This document shows, piece by piece, positions 56,566 to 64,000 of a DNA stretch of 64,000 nt. Every line of letters starts with the position of its first letter. Positions within the stretch are counted from its first letter, which is position 1. A program made the translations under genes and the position numbers. The DNA comes from Candidatus Rhodoblastus alkanivorans (lineage in GTDB: Bacteria; Pseudomonadota; Alphaproteobacteria; Rhizobiales; Beijerinckiaceae), in NCBI RefSeq assembly GCF_022760755.1, contig NZ_JAIVFP010000001.1:327501-391500 (forward strand), given 5' to 3'. The notes under the pieces were generated by a model. It ran no database searches, had not been told where the DNA came from, and saw only the letters and a program-made list of their open reading frames with translations.

Positions 56566-57225
56566 TCACCCAGCGCCCTGGAATCGCCAGACCGCCGCGC
56601 GTTTGATCTCGCAATCCTCCAATGCGCGCGTGACCGGCACGCGATATTCGGCGATCGCCACCAGCCTCTCGCGCGCGAGATAGGTTCTTCCCGGATCGCC
56701 GATCAGAACGTCGGCGCCGCGCCGGCGAAGGGCGGCGAGCCAATCGGTGACGCTTTCCGCCATGTCGCGCTCGTAGGAAACGTCGCCCGCGACAACCACA
56801 TCCCATCCCTCGTCACGGCCGATCAAATTCTCGATCCGAGGATGAAGCACGACGCCGTTGGCCTCGGCGTTGAGCCGCATGGCGACGCCGGCGAAGTTGT
56901 CGATGTCACAGGCCTCCACTTGCCTTGCGCCCGACCTCGCGGCCGCTATGGCGACGAGACCGGAGCCCGAGGCGACGTCGAGAACCGTCTTGGCGACGAC
57001 GAGTTCGGGATGGTCAAGGATATGACGGGCCAGCGCCTGTCCGCCTGCCCAGGCAAAGGCCCAGAACGGCGGCGGCAGACCAATCTCGCCGAGCTCCTCC
57101 TCGGTCTTTTGCCACAATTCGGTGGCTTCGTCCGCGAGATGGAGCAAGATTTCCGGAGCATGGGGCGCCGGCAGCAACCGCGTGTGCGCGCGGATGAACG
57201 CCTCCCTATCCAATATCTGCGTCAA
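56566..57225 (-). CDS. Class I SAM-dependent methyltransferase, COG3897 type
   Basis: Rossmann methyltransferase with TVLDVASGSGLVAIAAARSGA as motif I and DVVVAGDVSYERDMAES as the post-I/IV region; WAFAWAGGQALARHIL is typical of the COG3897/ETFB lysine-methyltransferase-like group. 219 residues, cytosolic. Related enzymes methylate protein lysines such as those of electron-transfer flavoprotein beta; no etf gene is nearby, so the substrate is open. Its GTG/ATG start overlaps the acyl-CoA ligase stop by four bases, so the two are co-translated. Confidence 0.82.
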   Translation of the reverse strand: MTQILDREAFIRAHTRLLPAPHAPEILLHLADEATELWQKTEEELGEIGLPPPFWAFAWAGGQALARHILDHPELVVAKTVLDVASGSGLVAIAAARSGARQVEACDIDNFAGVAMRLNAEANGVVLHPRIENLIGRDEGWDVVVAGDVSYERDMAESVTDWLAALRRRGADVLIGDPGRTYLARERLVAIAEYRVPVTRALEDCEIKRAAVWRFQGAG

Positions 57226-58913
57226 TTCGAGAGGGATTCCTTCAAACTGCGGCGCAAGACCTTGCCCACGTTGGATTTTGGCAATTCCTCGCGGAAGATG
57301 AATTCACGCGGCATCTTGTAACCAGTCAGCCGCTCGCGGCAAAAATGGCGCAGATCCTGCTCAGTTACGCCCTGCTCGCGCGGAACGACGAAAGCGACAA
57401 CTTCCTCGCCGCTCGCGCCGAACGGACGGCCGATCACCGCAGCTTCGCGCACCATGGGATGTTCGACCAGAACTTCCTCGACCTCGTTCGGATAGACATT
57501 AAAGCCCGAGACGATAATGACGTCCTTGAGCCGGTCGACGATCTTGATTTGTCCGTCGGGAAGCATCACCCCGACATCTCCGGTGCGAAAGAATCCATCC
57601 GCGGTCATCGCCCCTTCGGTGGCCATAGGCCGGTCCCAATAGCCGGCCATGACCTGCGGCCCCCGCACACAAATTTCGCCAGCCTCTCCCAATGGCGCGG
57701 ACTCGCCCGCAGAATTGCGGATGGAAATTTCCGTCGACGGAAGGGGATAGCCGACCGTGCCGGAAAATTCTTCTATATCTGGCCGGTTGGCGCAGACCAC
57801 GGGCGAGGTTTCGGAAAGGCCATAGCCTTCGATGATCGCCTTGCCGGTGAGCTTGCGCCATTTGCGGGCGACGGCCGGCTGCATCGCCATGCCCCCGGCA
57901 ATGCAAAACAGCACGCGGCTGAAGTCGACTTTCCCTATATCGGGATGATCGGCGAGGACGTTGTATAGAGTGTTTACACCCGCGAAAATATGGAAGGTGC
58001 TTTTGCGCAAAGTTTTGACGAAACCTGGAATGTCGCGCGGATTGGCGATGAGCAGGCAGGCGCCGCCGACCCGCATTTGAAACCAGAAACAAGCCGTCAG
58101 AGCATAAATATGATAAAGAGGCAAAGCTGTAACCATAATGGTCGCTCCCTTGCCCTCGAGTTGCGGCGCGAACCACGCGACGCTTTGCACAATATTGGCG
58201 ACAAGGTTGCGGTGAAGCAGCATCGCGCCTTTTGCCGACCCCGTGGTGCCGCCGGTATATTGGAGAATGGCGAGATCATTTTCGGAAATTGAAACGGCGC
58301 GCGGCCTTTTTCCTCGCGCGGCGCGCAAGGCCGCGGAAAAGGCGACAGCCTTGGGCAAGGCGACTTTCGGAACGGCCTTCTTGATCCGGCGCGACACAAA
58401 ATTGATCAGCGCGCCCCTAGCGCCGAGCAGATCGCCCGGCGCAACCAAAACAATGCGTTCGAGCTTCAGCCGGTCGACGACGGCGGCGACGGTCGCCACG
58501 AAATTTTCGAGGACGAAGAGAAAACGCGGCGTTGAATCGACGATCTGGAACTCGAGTTCGCGGGAGGTATAAAGCGGATTAACATTGACTGCGACGCCAC
58601 CGGCCTGGAGTATTCCAAGAAGAATGGCCGGATAGGCCATGACATTTGGCGACATGATCGCGACACGATCGCCCTTGGCGAGACCCGCCTCCTGAAGCCA
58701 TACCGTCACAAGATCGGCCGCAGCGCCCAACTCCTCGTATGTCATTCGCGCGCCGAAGCTTTCGAGCGCCAGTCGCGCGCCATGACGCGACCGGCTTTGC
58801 CGCCACATTTCCACCAGCGTCAAATCGGGTTCAGGCGCAATTTCGGCGGGCACGCCGGGTGGATAATGGGCGATCCACGGTCGCTGAGCGAAAAGCTCCT
58901 CCGAAAAAGCCAT
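57222..58913 (-). CDS. fadD: Long-chain fatty acid--CoA ligase
   Basis: ANL-superfamily adenylate-forming enzyme. P-loop-like ILQYTGGTTGSAKGAMLLHRN near 220, EGYGLSETSPVV (A5), FRTGDVGVMLPDGQIKIVDRLKDV-type A7/A8 region with the hinge Asp, VSGFNVYPNEVEEVL, and the A10 Lys in LPKSNVGKVLRRSL. 563 residues, as FadD. Substrate chain length is not readable from sequence. First gene of a two-gene unit with the methyltransferase. Confidence 0.93.
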   Translation of the reverse strand: MAFSEELFAQRPWIAHYPPGVPAEIAPEPDLTLVEMWRQSRSRHGARLALESFGARMTYEELGAAADLVTVWLQEAGLAKGDRVAIMSPNVMAYPAILLGILQAGGVAVNVNPLYTSRELEFQIVDSTPRFLFVLENFVATVAAVVDRLKLERIVLVAPGDLLGARGALINFVSRRIKKAVPKVALPKAVAFSAALRAARGKRPRAVSISENDLAILQYTGGTTGSAKGAMLLHRNLVANIVQSVAWFAPQLEGKGATIMVTALPLYHIYALTACFWFQMRVGGACLLIANPRDIPGFVKTLRKSTFHIFAGVNTLYNVLADHPDIGKVDFSRVLFCIAGGMAMQPAVARKWRKLTGKAIIEGYGLSETSPVVCANRPDIEEFSGTVGYPLPSTEISIRNSAGESAPLGEAGEICVRGPQVMAGYWDRPMATEGAMTADGFFRTGDVGVMLPDGQIKIVDRLKDVIIVSGFNVYPNEVEEVLVEHPMVREAAVIGRPFGASGEEVVAFVVPREQGVTEQDLRHFCRERLTGYKMPREFIFREELPKSNVGKVLRRSLKESLSN

Positions 58914-59453
58914 TCGTTTCCTCCACCTGCCACATTTTACGTCATTAGTTTAGTTATGAACTACTCTGCCCAGATCTGGCAAGCCGCTTTCCCCGGTTAG
59001 TTGTCGTCATCTGAGCTGCCGACGCCTCGTCTCGGCCTCTCTAGGGGGATAGCGCTCAAGAATCATGGAACTCTATTCTTGCTTCGCTCCTGTTCAATGC
59101 AACGTTTGTCTTCACTTCGTCAAAGCCAAGCGACGACGCGCGATCATGGCTTCGAACACAAGGCGACAGGCGCTGGGCGCAATCCCGAAACTTCGCCGGT
59201 CGGAAGGTATGAAAGTCCAGGGGACCGCAACGCCCCGTTTTGCTCATCGGCGGCTTTTGAGATGGCCTGTTCCGGAGGTCACCGGCCCGATTCCCCTACG
59301 TCTGACGGCGACGACGCTCGACAAGCGATGCAAAATTCAGTATAGGGCCGCCTTCCTTCCCTCCCAGGGGAGAGGACGGCCGCGGGCGCGCCCGCGGCCC
59401 CAATTCAAAACAGCGTTCCGAAACGCTCGCCATAAGGCGAAACGGAGACAGAA
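58914..59453. other. Long intergenic region before rplS
   Basis: 540 bases with no gene I can support. Open frames on both strands are Arg-rich and lack family resemblance. It should contain promoters for the divergent acyl-CoA ligase and rplS genes. A 22-base palindrome lies at 59378-59399. The trmD gene that usually precedes rplS is absent. Confidence 0.4.
59378..59399. repeat. Perfect GC-rich palindrome in the rplS leader
   Basis: Ten-base arms GGCCGCGGGC around a GC centre, 55 bases upstream of the rplS start. A very stable hairpin in the leader RNA, possibly a terminator remnant (no T run) or a leader control element for L19. Confidence 0.6.
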
Positions 59454-59843
59454 GTGCCCAACATCATCGAGCAGCTCGAAGCCGAGCAGATCGCCAAGCT
59501 TTCCGCCAACAAGACCATTCCGGAATTCGCGCCGGGCGATACCGTGATCGTCAATGTCAAGGTCAAGGAAGGCGACCGCGCCCGCGTCCAGGCCTATGAG
59601 GGCGTGGTGATCGCCCGCAACGGCGGCGGCCTCAACGAAAGCTTCACCGTCCGCAAGATTTCCTATGGCGAGGGCGTCGAGCGCGTGTTCCCGGTTTACG
59701 GCCCGCTGATCGATTCGATCAAGGTCGTCCGTCGCGGCAAGGTTCGTCGCGCCAAGCTCTATTACCTGCGCGACCGTCGCGGCAAATCCGCGCGTATCGC
59801 CGAACGTTCGGATTACAAGGCCAAGGCCGCCAAAGCCAAGTAA
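59454..59843 (+). CDS. rplS: 50S ribosomal protein L19
   Basis: Ribosomal protein at the 30S/50S interface. [75 protein letters not shown] and [18 protein letters not shown] are all diagnostic. 129 residues; the C-terminal [14 protein letters not shown] tail is typical of Rhizobiales. Starts GTG 59454 with GGAGA about 9 bases upstream. Separated from trmD/rpsP, its usual partners, at least within this window. Confidence 0.98.
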   Translation: MPNIIEQLEAEQIAKLSANKTIPEFAPGDTVIVNVKVKEGDRARVQAYEGVVIARNGGGLNESFTVRKISYGEGVERVFPVYGPLIDSIKVVRRGKVRRAKLYYLRDRRGKSARIAERSDYKAKAAKAK

Positions 59844-59864
59844 GCGCCGTCTTTCGGGGCGCGC

Positions 59865-59888
59865 TTGGCCCGTCGCAGGACGGGCCAA
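59865..59888 (+). terminator. Hairpin after rplS
   Basis: Perfect 10-bp stem (TTGGCCCGTC) with GCAG loop, 22 bases after the rplS stop. No T run follows. A probable 3' end-forming hairpin. Confidence 0.55.
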
Positions 59889-59895
59889 AGCGGCG

Positions 59896-59921
59896 CGCGA
59901 AAACGGAAACCGGTTTTCGCG
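59896..59921. repeat. Palindromic repeat, CGCGAAAAC arms
   Basis: Nine-base arms around an 8-base loop containing GGAAACCG. It resembles the dispersed GGAAACCGGTTTTC-type palindromes common between genes in Rhizobiales, probably extragenic repeat DNA. First of three in the rplS-leuC gap (59844-60167), which holds no gene. Confidence 0.55.
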
Positions 59922-60031
59922 AAGACGCTGCGAAATCAGGAAGATTCAGCGCGGCCTTCTCGCATTCAAACGCGGTTTCGCGCCGGCGGGATTCTTGCGC
60001 GACGCGAAAATGGCTCTATCTCGTCAGGGAG

Positions 60032-60059
60032 AGAATGCGTTTCCACGGAAACGCGTTCT
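60032..60059. repeat. Palindromic repeat, 13-bp arms
   Basis: AGAATGCGTTTCC (60032-60044) pairs with 60047-60059 with one G-T wobble and only two bases between the arms, so it forms a cruciform-like near-perfect palindrome. Same GTTTCC/GGAAAC theme as the neighbouring repeats. Confidence 0.55.
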
Positions 60060-60077
60060 GCATTAAATTCTTTGTTT

Positions 60078-60125
60078 GAGCGTGATCTTTCCCAAATCCG
60101 GAGTGCGCTTTCCGGGATCATGCTC
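60078..60125. repeat. Rhizobiales-type extragenic palindrome
   Basis: Starts GAGCGTGATC and ends GATCATGCTC, its near complement, with a TTTCC/CCGGGA interior. This is the pattern of the dispersed GCATGATC...GATCATGC palindromes frequent in Rhizobiales genomes (recognised from memory). It ends about 40 bases before leuC and could act as a transcript-processing hairpin. Confidence 0.6.
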
Positions 60126-60167
60126 TAGGCAACCGGCCTGCGGCGCGCCGCCCGGGCCCGGTCGGGG

Positions 60168-61595
60168 ATGAAAACAATGGTTGAGACCACGGCCAAGCCG
60201 CGCACCCTTTATGACAAGATCTGGGACGACCATGTGGTCGATATCCAGCCCGACGGCACTGCCCTTATCTACATCGACCGCCATCTCATCCATGAGGTGA
60301 CGAGCCCGCAGGCCTTCGAAGGTCTGCGTCTGGCCGGCCGCAAGGTCCATTCTCCGCAGAAAACCCTTGCGGTGGTCGATCATAATGTGCCGACGACCGA
60401 CCGCTCCAAGCCGATCGAGGATCCCGAAAGCAAGGCGCAGGTCGAGCAATTGGCGATCAACGCCAACGATTTCGGCGTTGAATATTTCAACGAACATGAC
60501 CGCCGCCAGGGCGTCGTCCATATCATCGGTCCCGAACAGGGTTTTACTCTGCCAGGCGCAACCATCGTCTGCGGCGACAGCCATACTTCGACCCACGGCG
60601 CCTTCGGGGCGCTGGCTCATGGCATCGGCACATCGGAAGTCGAACATGTGCTCGCGACCCAGACCCTGATCCAGGCCAAGGCCAAGAACATGCTGGTCAA
60701 GGTCAATGGGAAGCTTGGCGAGGGCGTCACAGCCAAGGACATCGTGCTGGCGATCATCGGTAAGATCGGGACTGCCGGCGGCACCGGCTATGTCATCGAA
60801 TATGCCGGCGAGGCCATCGAAGCCCTGTCGATGGAAGGCCGCATGACGGTCTGCAACATGTCGATCGAGGCGGGCGCCCGCGCCGGTCTGATCGCGCCGG
60901 ACCAAAAAACCTTCGACTATATCAAGGGCCGCCCCATGGCGCCCAAGGGCGAGGCCTGGGAGCGGGCCCTGCATTATTGGAAGCAACTTACGAGCGACGC
61001 CGACGCGCATTACGACGCAGTGGTCGAACTCGACGCCGGGAACCTGCCGCCCGTCCTCACCTGGGGCACAAGCCCCGAGGACGTCATCGCCATCGATGGC
61101 GTCGTCCCGACCGTTGACGCCGGCAAGACCGACGCGCAGCGCGCCAAAATTCAACGCGCGCTGGACTATATGGGCCTGAAGGGCGGCGAAAGCGTCACCG
61201 ATATCAAGATCGACCGCGTCTTCATCGGCTCCTGCACCAATGGCCGCATCGAGGATTTGCGCGCCGCCGCGAAAATCGCGGAAGGGCGCAAGGTCGCGCC
61301 CCATGTCAATGCGATGGTCGTCCCGGGCTCGGGGCTGGTCAAGGCGCAGGCCGAAGCCGAGGGGCTCGACAAGATTTTCATCGACGCCGGCTTCGAATGG
61401 CGCGAACCGGGCTGCTCGATGTGTCTGGCGATGAATCCCGATCGGCTGGCGCCGGGAGAACGCTGCGCTTCGACCTCCAACCGCAATTTCGAAGGCCGCC
61501 AGGGTTTCAAGGGCCGAACTCATCTCGTCTCGCCCGCCATGGCCGCGGCGGCGGCGGTAACCGGCCATTTTGTGGATGTCCGTAAACTCCAATGA
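60168..61595 (+). CDS. leuC: 3-isopropylmalate dehydratase large subunit
   Basis: Aconitase-family [4Fe-4S] subunit of leucine biosynthesis. [15 protein letters not shown] at the start, [27 protein letters not shown], and cluster ligands in [14 protein letters not shown] and [15 protein letters not shown], with [17 protein letters not shown] near the end. 475 residues from ATG 60168; ATG 60177 also possible. Overlaps the OsmC gene by four bases; its partner leuD follows two genes later. Confidence 0.97.
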   Translation: MKTMVETTAKPRTLYDKIWDDHVVDIQPDGTALIYIDRHLIHEVTSPQAFEGLRLAGRKVHSPQKTLAVVDHNVPTTDRSKPIEDPESKAQVEQLAINANDFGVEYFNEHDRRQGVVHIIGPEQGFTLPGATIVCGDSHTSTHGAFGALAHGIGTSEVEHVLATQTLIQAKAKNMLVKVNGKLGEGVTAKDIVLAIIGKIGTAGGTGYVIEYAGEAIEALSMEGRMTVCNMSIEAGARAGLIAPDQKTFDYIKGRPMAPKGEAWERALHYWKQLTSDADAHYDAVVELDAGNLPPVLTWGTSPEDVIAIDGVVPTVDAGKTDAQRAKIQRALDYMGLKGGESVTDIKIDRVFIGSCTNGRIEDLRAAAKIAEGRKVAPHVNAMVVPGSGLVKAQAEAEGLDKIFIDAGFEWREPGCSMCLAMNPDRLAPGERCASTSNRNFEGRQGFKGRTHLVSPAMAAAAAVTGHFVDVRKLQ

Positions 61596-62128
61596 GCTTG
61601 GAGGTCTCGATGGACCCCAATGAATTGCGCGCCCTTCAGGCGCCTCTGAAGGAAAAATACAAGTCCGACGCGGGCGCCGCCCTCGTCACCTTGAAGGCGC
61701 AAGGCGATCTCTCGGGCGACGGCCTCGCCTGCAAGGTTTCGACCTCCCGGGCGCTGATCGAGGCGGGCCTGCACCCCGCGACCGGAGGGACCGGCCTCCA
61801 GGCCTGTTCGGGCGACATGCTGCTCGAAGCGCTCGTCGCCTGCGCCGGCGTGACGCTGAAGGCGGTGGCCACGGCGCTCGATTTCCGCCTCAGGGGCGGG
61901 ACGGTTCGCGCCGAAGGCGATCTCGACTTTCGCGGCACGCTTGGCGTCGCCAAGGACGCACCGGTCGGATTCGCCGAGATTCGTCTCTCCTTCGATCTCG
62001 ACACCGACGAACCGCAGGAGCGGATCGACGCGCTGGCAAAACTGACCGAGCGTTATTGCGTGGTCTTCCAAACCCTGAACCGGCCGCCGAAACTCGCGCT
62101 CTCGGTGACAACAGAGGCCGCGAGCTGA
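61592..62128 (+). CDS. OsmC family protein
   Basis: OsmC/Ohr fold with both redox-type cysteines: [20 protein letters not shown] near residue 88 and [16 protein letters not shown] near 158, with [19 protein letters not shown] before the first. These proteins commonly reduce organic peroxides, but many YhfA/OsmC relatives have no known substrate. 178 residues from ATG 61592 (or ATG 61610). Overlaps leuC by ATGA and shares one base with the next ATG, so it is tightly coupled in a leuC-osmC-peptidase-leuD run. A protective role for the oxygen-sensitive Fe-S enzyme LeuCD is a tempting inference, untested. Confidence 0.85.
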   Translation: MSLEVSMDPNELRALQAPLKEKYKSDAGAALVTLKAQGDLSGDGLACKVSTSRALIEAGLHPATGGTGLQACSGDMLLEALVACAGVTLKAVATALDFRLRGGTVRAEGDLDFRGTLGVAKDAPVGFAEIRLSFDLDTDEPQERIDALAKLTERYCVVFQTLNRPPKLALSVTTEAAS

Positions 62129-62553
62129 TGGGAAGCGTCCGCCCGCCGCCGTGGGACTGGATTTCACGCATCGCGCCGTCGCTGGAGGATTTCGAAACGA
62201 TCGCCGACGCCGCCTTCCGCCGCCTGCCCAAGCGCTTTCGTCAGGCCTGCGAAGGCCTGGTTATCCGGATCGAGGATTTTCCTGACGACGAGGTGTTGGA
62301 GGAATTCGACGCGAATTCGGAATTCGAGCTCCTCGGCCTGTTTCGCGGCCGGGGCCTTGCGCAAAGCGAGGGCGCCCTTACCGGGCAATTCCCCAATATG
62401 GTCTATCTCTACCGCCGCCCCATCCTCGACATTTGGGCCGAAGGCGAGGAAACCCTCGGCGACCTGATCCGTCACGTGCTGATTCATGAAATCGGCCATC
62501 ATTTCGGCCTCTCCGACGCGGACATGGAGCGGATCGAGCGCGAAGCCGATTGA
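62128..62553 (+). CDS. Metallopeptidase family protein (minimal zincin, DUF1025 type)
   Basis: Small soluble zincin-like protein with HEIGHHFGLSD (HExxHxxxxxD) near residue 118. IADAAFRRLPKRFRQACEGLVIRIEDFPDDE and FPNMVYLYRRPILD are typical of this family, which is common in alphaproteobacteria and has no established substrate. 141 residues. ATG 62128 uses the last base of the OsmC stop. About 78 bases before leuD. Confidence 0.88.
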   Translation: MGSVRPPPWDWISRIAPSLEDFETIADAAFRRLPKRFRQACEGLVIRIEDFPDDEVLEEFDANSEFELLGLFRGRGLAQSEGALTGQFPNMVYLYRRPILDIWAEGEETLGDLIRHVLIHEIGHHFGLSDADMERIEREAD

Positions 62554-62630
62554 TTTGCCCGCCGCCCCACCTTAGTTAAACCCAGGATCAAATCGCCGGT
62601 TCTGTGTCAAATTCAGGCAAGAGACACGAT

Positions 62631-63236
62631 ATGGAAAAGTTCACCAAATTGACCGGCGTCGCCGCGCCGATGCCGATCACCAATATCGACACGGATATGA
62701 TCATCCCGAAGCAATATCTGAAGACGATTCACCGCACCGGCCTCGGCAAGGGATTGTTTTCGGAATTGCGCTATCGCGAGGACGGCTCGGAAAACCCGGA
62801 TTTCGTCCTGAACAAGCCCGCGTACCGCAAGGCGCAGATCCTGGTCGCCGAGGACAATTTCGGCTGCGGCTCCTCGCGCGAACACGCGCCCTGGGCTTTG
62901 CTCGATTATGGCGTCCGCGCGATCATCTCGACCAGCTTCGCCGATATTTTCTATAATAATTGCTTCAAGAACGGCATTTTGCCGATCAAGGTGTCCAAGG
63001 AGGACCTCGCCAAGCTGATGGACGACGCCGAGCGCGGCGCCAACGCGACCCTGACGATCGATCTCGAAGCCCAGGAAATTCGCGGCCCGGACGGCGGCGT
63101 GGTGAAATTCGACATCGATCCTCATCGCAAGCACTGCCTGCTCGAAGGCCTCGACGACATCGCCCAGACCCTGGTCAAGGCGCCGAAGATCGCCGATTTT
63201 GAGACCCGGATGGCCAGTGCCCGCCCCTGGATCTGA
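62631..63236 (+). CDS. leuD: 3-isopropylmalate dehydratase small subunit
   Basis: Swivel domain partner of Leu[17 protein letters not shown] at the N-terminus, [23 protein letters not shown] (substrate-recognition and hinge), [20 protein letters not shown] and [14 protein letters not shown] are diagnostic. 201 residues from ATG 62631; a GTG/ATG in frame at 62604 is less likely. Confidence 0.97.
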   Translation: MEKFTKLTGVAAPMPITNIDTDMIIPKQYLKTIHRTGLGKGLFSELRYREDGSENPDFVLNKPAYRKAQILVAEDNFGCGSSREHAPWALLDYGVRAIISTSFADIFYNNCFKNGILPIKVSKEDLAKLMDDAERGANATLTIDLEAQEIRGPDGGVVKFDIDPHRKHCLLEGLDDIAQTLVKAPKIADFETRMASARPWI

Positions 63237-63281
63237 CGCTTTTTGGTTCTTTACGGTCGAGAATCACGCTAGGCTCCGGCC

Positions 63282-64000
63282 ATGAAAATCGGGATTCTCG
63301 CTCTTTCGCTCGTTCTCGCGCTAGGCCAGGCGGCCCGCGCCGACTTTTCGTCTTGCAAAGCGCAGATCAAGGCGCAGGCGGCCGCTGAAGGCGTGTCGCA
63401 CGCAACCCTCGCCCGGGCGCTGGACGGGCTTCAGCCCAATGACGCGGTGAGCTTTCTTGGCGTCCAGCCCGAATTCACCACGCCGATCTGGGATTACATG
63501 GCGGGCCTCGTCGATGACGAGCGGGTGCGTGACGGGCGGGCCCGCTTCGCGGAATATCGCCACGCCGCGCTCGCGGCCCAGCGTCGTTTCGGCGTCGACG
63601 CCGCGGCGGTGGTCGCCGTCTGGGGCGTCGAATCCGATTTCGGCCGCAAGTTCGGCGGACGGCCGATCATCCAGTCCCTGACCACTTTGGCCTGCACGCC
63701 CAATCGGCGGTCCCATTATTTTCGCGGCGAGCTGATGGCGGCACTCAAAATCCTCAATCGCGGCGACGTCAAGCTTGAGGAGTTCAACGGCTCCTGGGCG
63801 GGCGCCTTTGGCAACACCCAGTTCATGCCTTCGACGTTCCTGCGGCTCGCTGTGGACATGGACGGCGACGGCAACAGGGACGTGATCAGTTCGGTTCCCG
63901 ACGCGCTCGGCTCGACCGCCAATTTCCTCCATCGCGCCGGCTGGGTTCCAGGCCTGCCCTGGGGCTTCGAGGTGAAGCTGCCCGCCGGCTATCACGGCCC
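63282..64000 (+). CDS. Lytic murein transglycosylase (MltB/SLT_2 family), 3' end outside window
   Basis: Signal peptide KIGILALSLVLALGQAARA with cleavage after ARA, then DFSSCKAQIKAQAAAEGVS and the catalytic region AVVAVWGVESDFGRKFGG (Glu of ESDFG), YFRGELMAALKILN, and GSWAGAFGNTQFMPSTFLR, all typical of MltB-like enzymes that cleave the glycan strand to 1,6-anhydro-MurNAc. Periplasmic. The first 239 codons are visible and the frame is open at the window end; full relatives are about 400 residues, sometimes with a peptidoglycan-binding C-terminus. Starts ATG 63282, 45 bases after leuD. Confidence 0.93.
   Translation, partial: MKIGILALSLVLALGQAARADFSSCKAQIKAQAAAEGVSHATLARALDGLQPNDAVSFLGVQPEFTTPIWDYMAGLVDDERVRDGRARFAEYRHAALAAQRRFGVDAAAVVAVWGVESDFGRKFGGRPIIQSLTTLACTPNRRSHYFRGELMAALKILNRGDVKLEEFNGSWAGAFGNTQFMPSTFLRLAVDMDGDGNRDVISSVPDALGSTANFLHRAGWVPGLPWGFEVKLPAGYHG

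Noticed and set aside
59065-59547. 160-codon frame before and into rplS
   Set aside because: Arg-rich, no family resemblance, and overlaps the start of rplS in another frame.
60063-61592. Open frame of 509 codons opposite leuC
   Set aside because: Antisense shadow of leuC; the leuC protein is fully conserved and this one is His/Asp/Arg-rich without motifs.
1-64000. CRISPR array, prophage, toxin-antitoxin or biosynthetic cluster
   Set aside because: No regularly spaced direct repeats, phage structural genes, or paired small toxin/antitoxin genes were recognised in the window.

Overview
The window looks like chromosome of an alphaproteobacterium of the order Hyphomicrobiales (Rhizobiales), most likely a Beijerinckiaceae/Methylocystaceae/Rhodoblastus-like, C1- or photo-heterotrophic nitrogen fixer. 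The evidence is DUF2794 and DUF4167 proteins, the parAB-rsmG-mnmG-mnmE-rho block with alphaproteobacterial parS sites, a dnaKJ-pmtA-pyrF order, the ethylmalonyl-CoA pathway pair ecm/ccr, 3-hydroxybutyrate dehydrogenase, and the draTG switch for nitrogenase. Genus is inference only; there is no rRNA or other decisive marker.

Layout. 0-8.6 kb: protein quality control and translation termination (htpG, prmC, DUF4167, clpB) and uppP. 8.6-12.4 kb: divergent ecm and ccr of the ethylmalonyl-CoA pathway. 12.47-13.70 kb: an ISAs1-type insertion sequence with a frameshifted transposase, inverted ends and a 9-bp target duplication (one mismatch). 13.8-19.4 kb: ftsK (with a CtrA-type box upstream), lolA, and an exonuclease III gene split by a 1340-bp IS2-group element with a perfect 5-bp target duplication. 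19.4-22.0 kb: lone cyclic-nucleotide-binding protein, OmpR-type response regulator, small L,D-transpeptidase, PLP-homeostasis protein. 22.1-33.4 kb: leuS-lptE-holA facing parB-parA-rsmG-mnmG-mnmE-rho, carrying two parS sites. 33.7-41.2 kb: ispG, bdhA, ribF, a YddA/SbmA-type ABC transporter, a secreted protein and an OmpW porin. 41.5-48.3 kb: dnaK behind a heat-shock promoter, dnaJ, pmtA, pyrF, dapB, gpmA. 48.4-54.9 kb: persulfide dioxygenase divergent from draT-draG, then hisS-hisZ-hisG. 55.1-58.9 kb: HAD phosphatase, MaoC hydratase, a methyltransferase and an acyl-CoA ligase. 59.4-64 kb: rplS, a cluster of palindromic repeats, leuC-osmC-metallopeptidase-leuD, and a lytic transglycosylase cut by the window end.

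How it works together. Most of the window is core housekeeping. Genes for acetyl-CoA/C4 assimilation and storage (ecm, ccr, bdhA, MaoC, acyl-CoA ligase) and for post-translational nitrogenase control (draTG) indicate an organism that makes polyhydroxybutyrate, uses the ethylmalonyl-CoA pathway and fixes nitrogen. Base composition is patchy: about 16.4-33.5 kb looks less GC-rich than the right half, and the switch falls inside ftsK on one side and next to rho on the other.

I did not find a clear undescribed multi-gene system. The points most worth a second look are the IS-split xth, the apparent mosaic ftsK with its CtrA box, a probable CTG start for prmC, an orphan terminator before htpG, and the synteny break beside rho. 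No tRNA, rRNA, CRISPR array, prophage or riboswitch was recognised.
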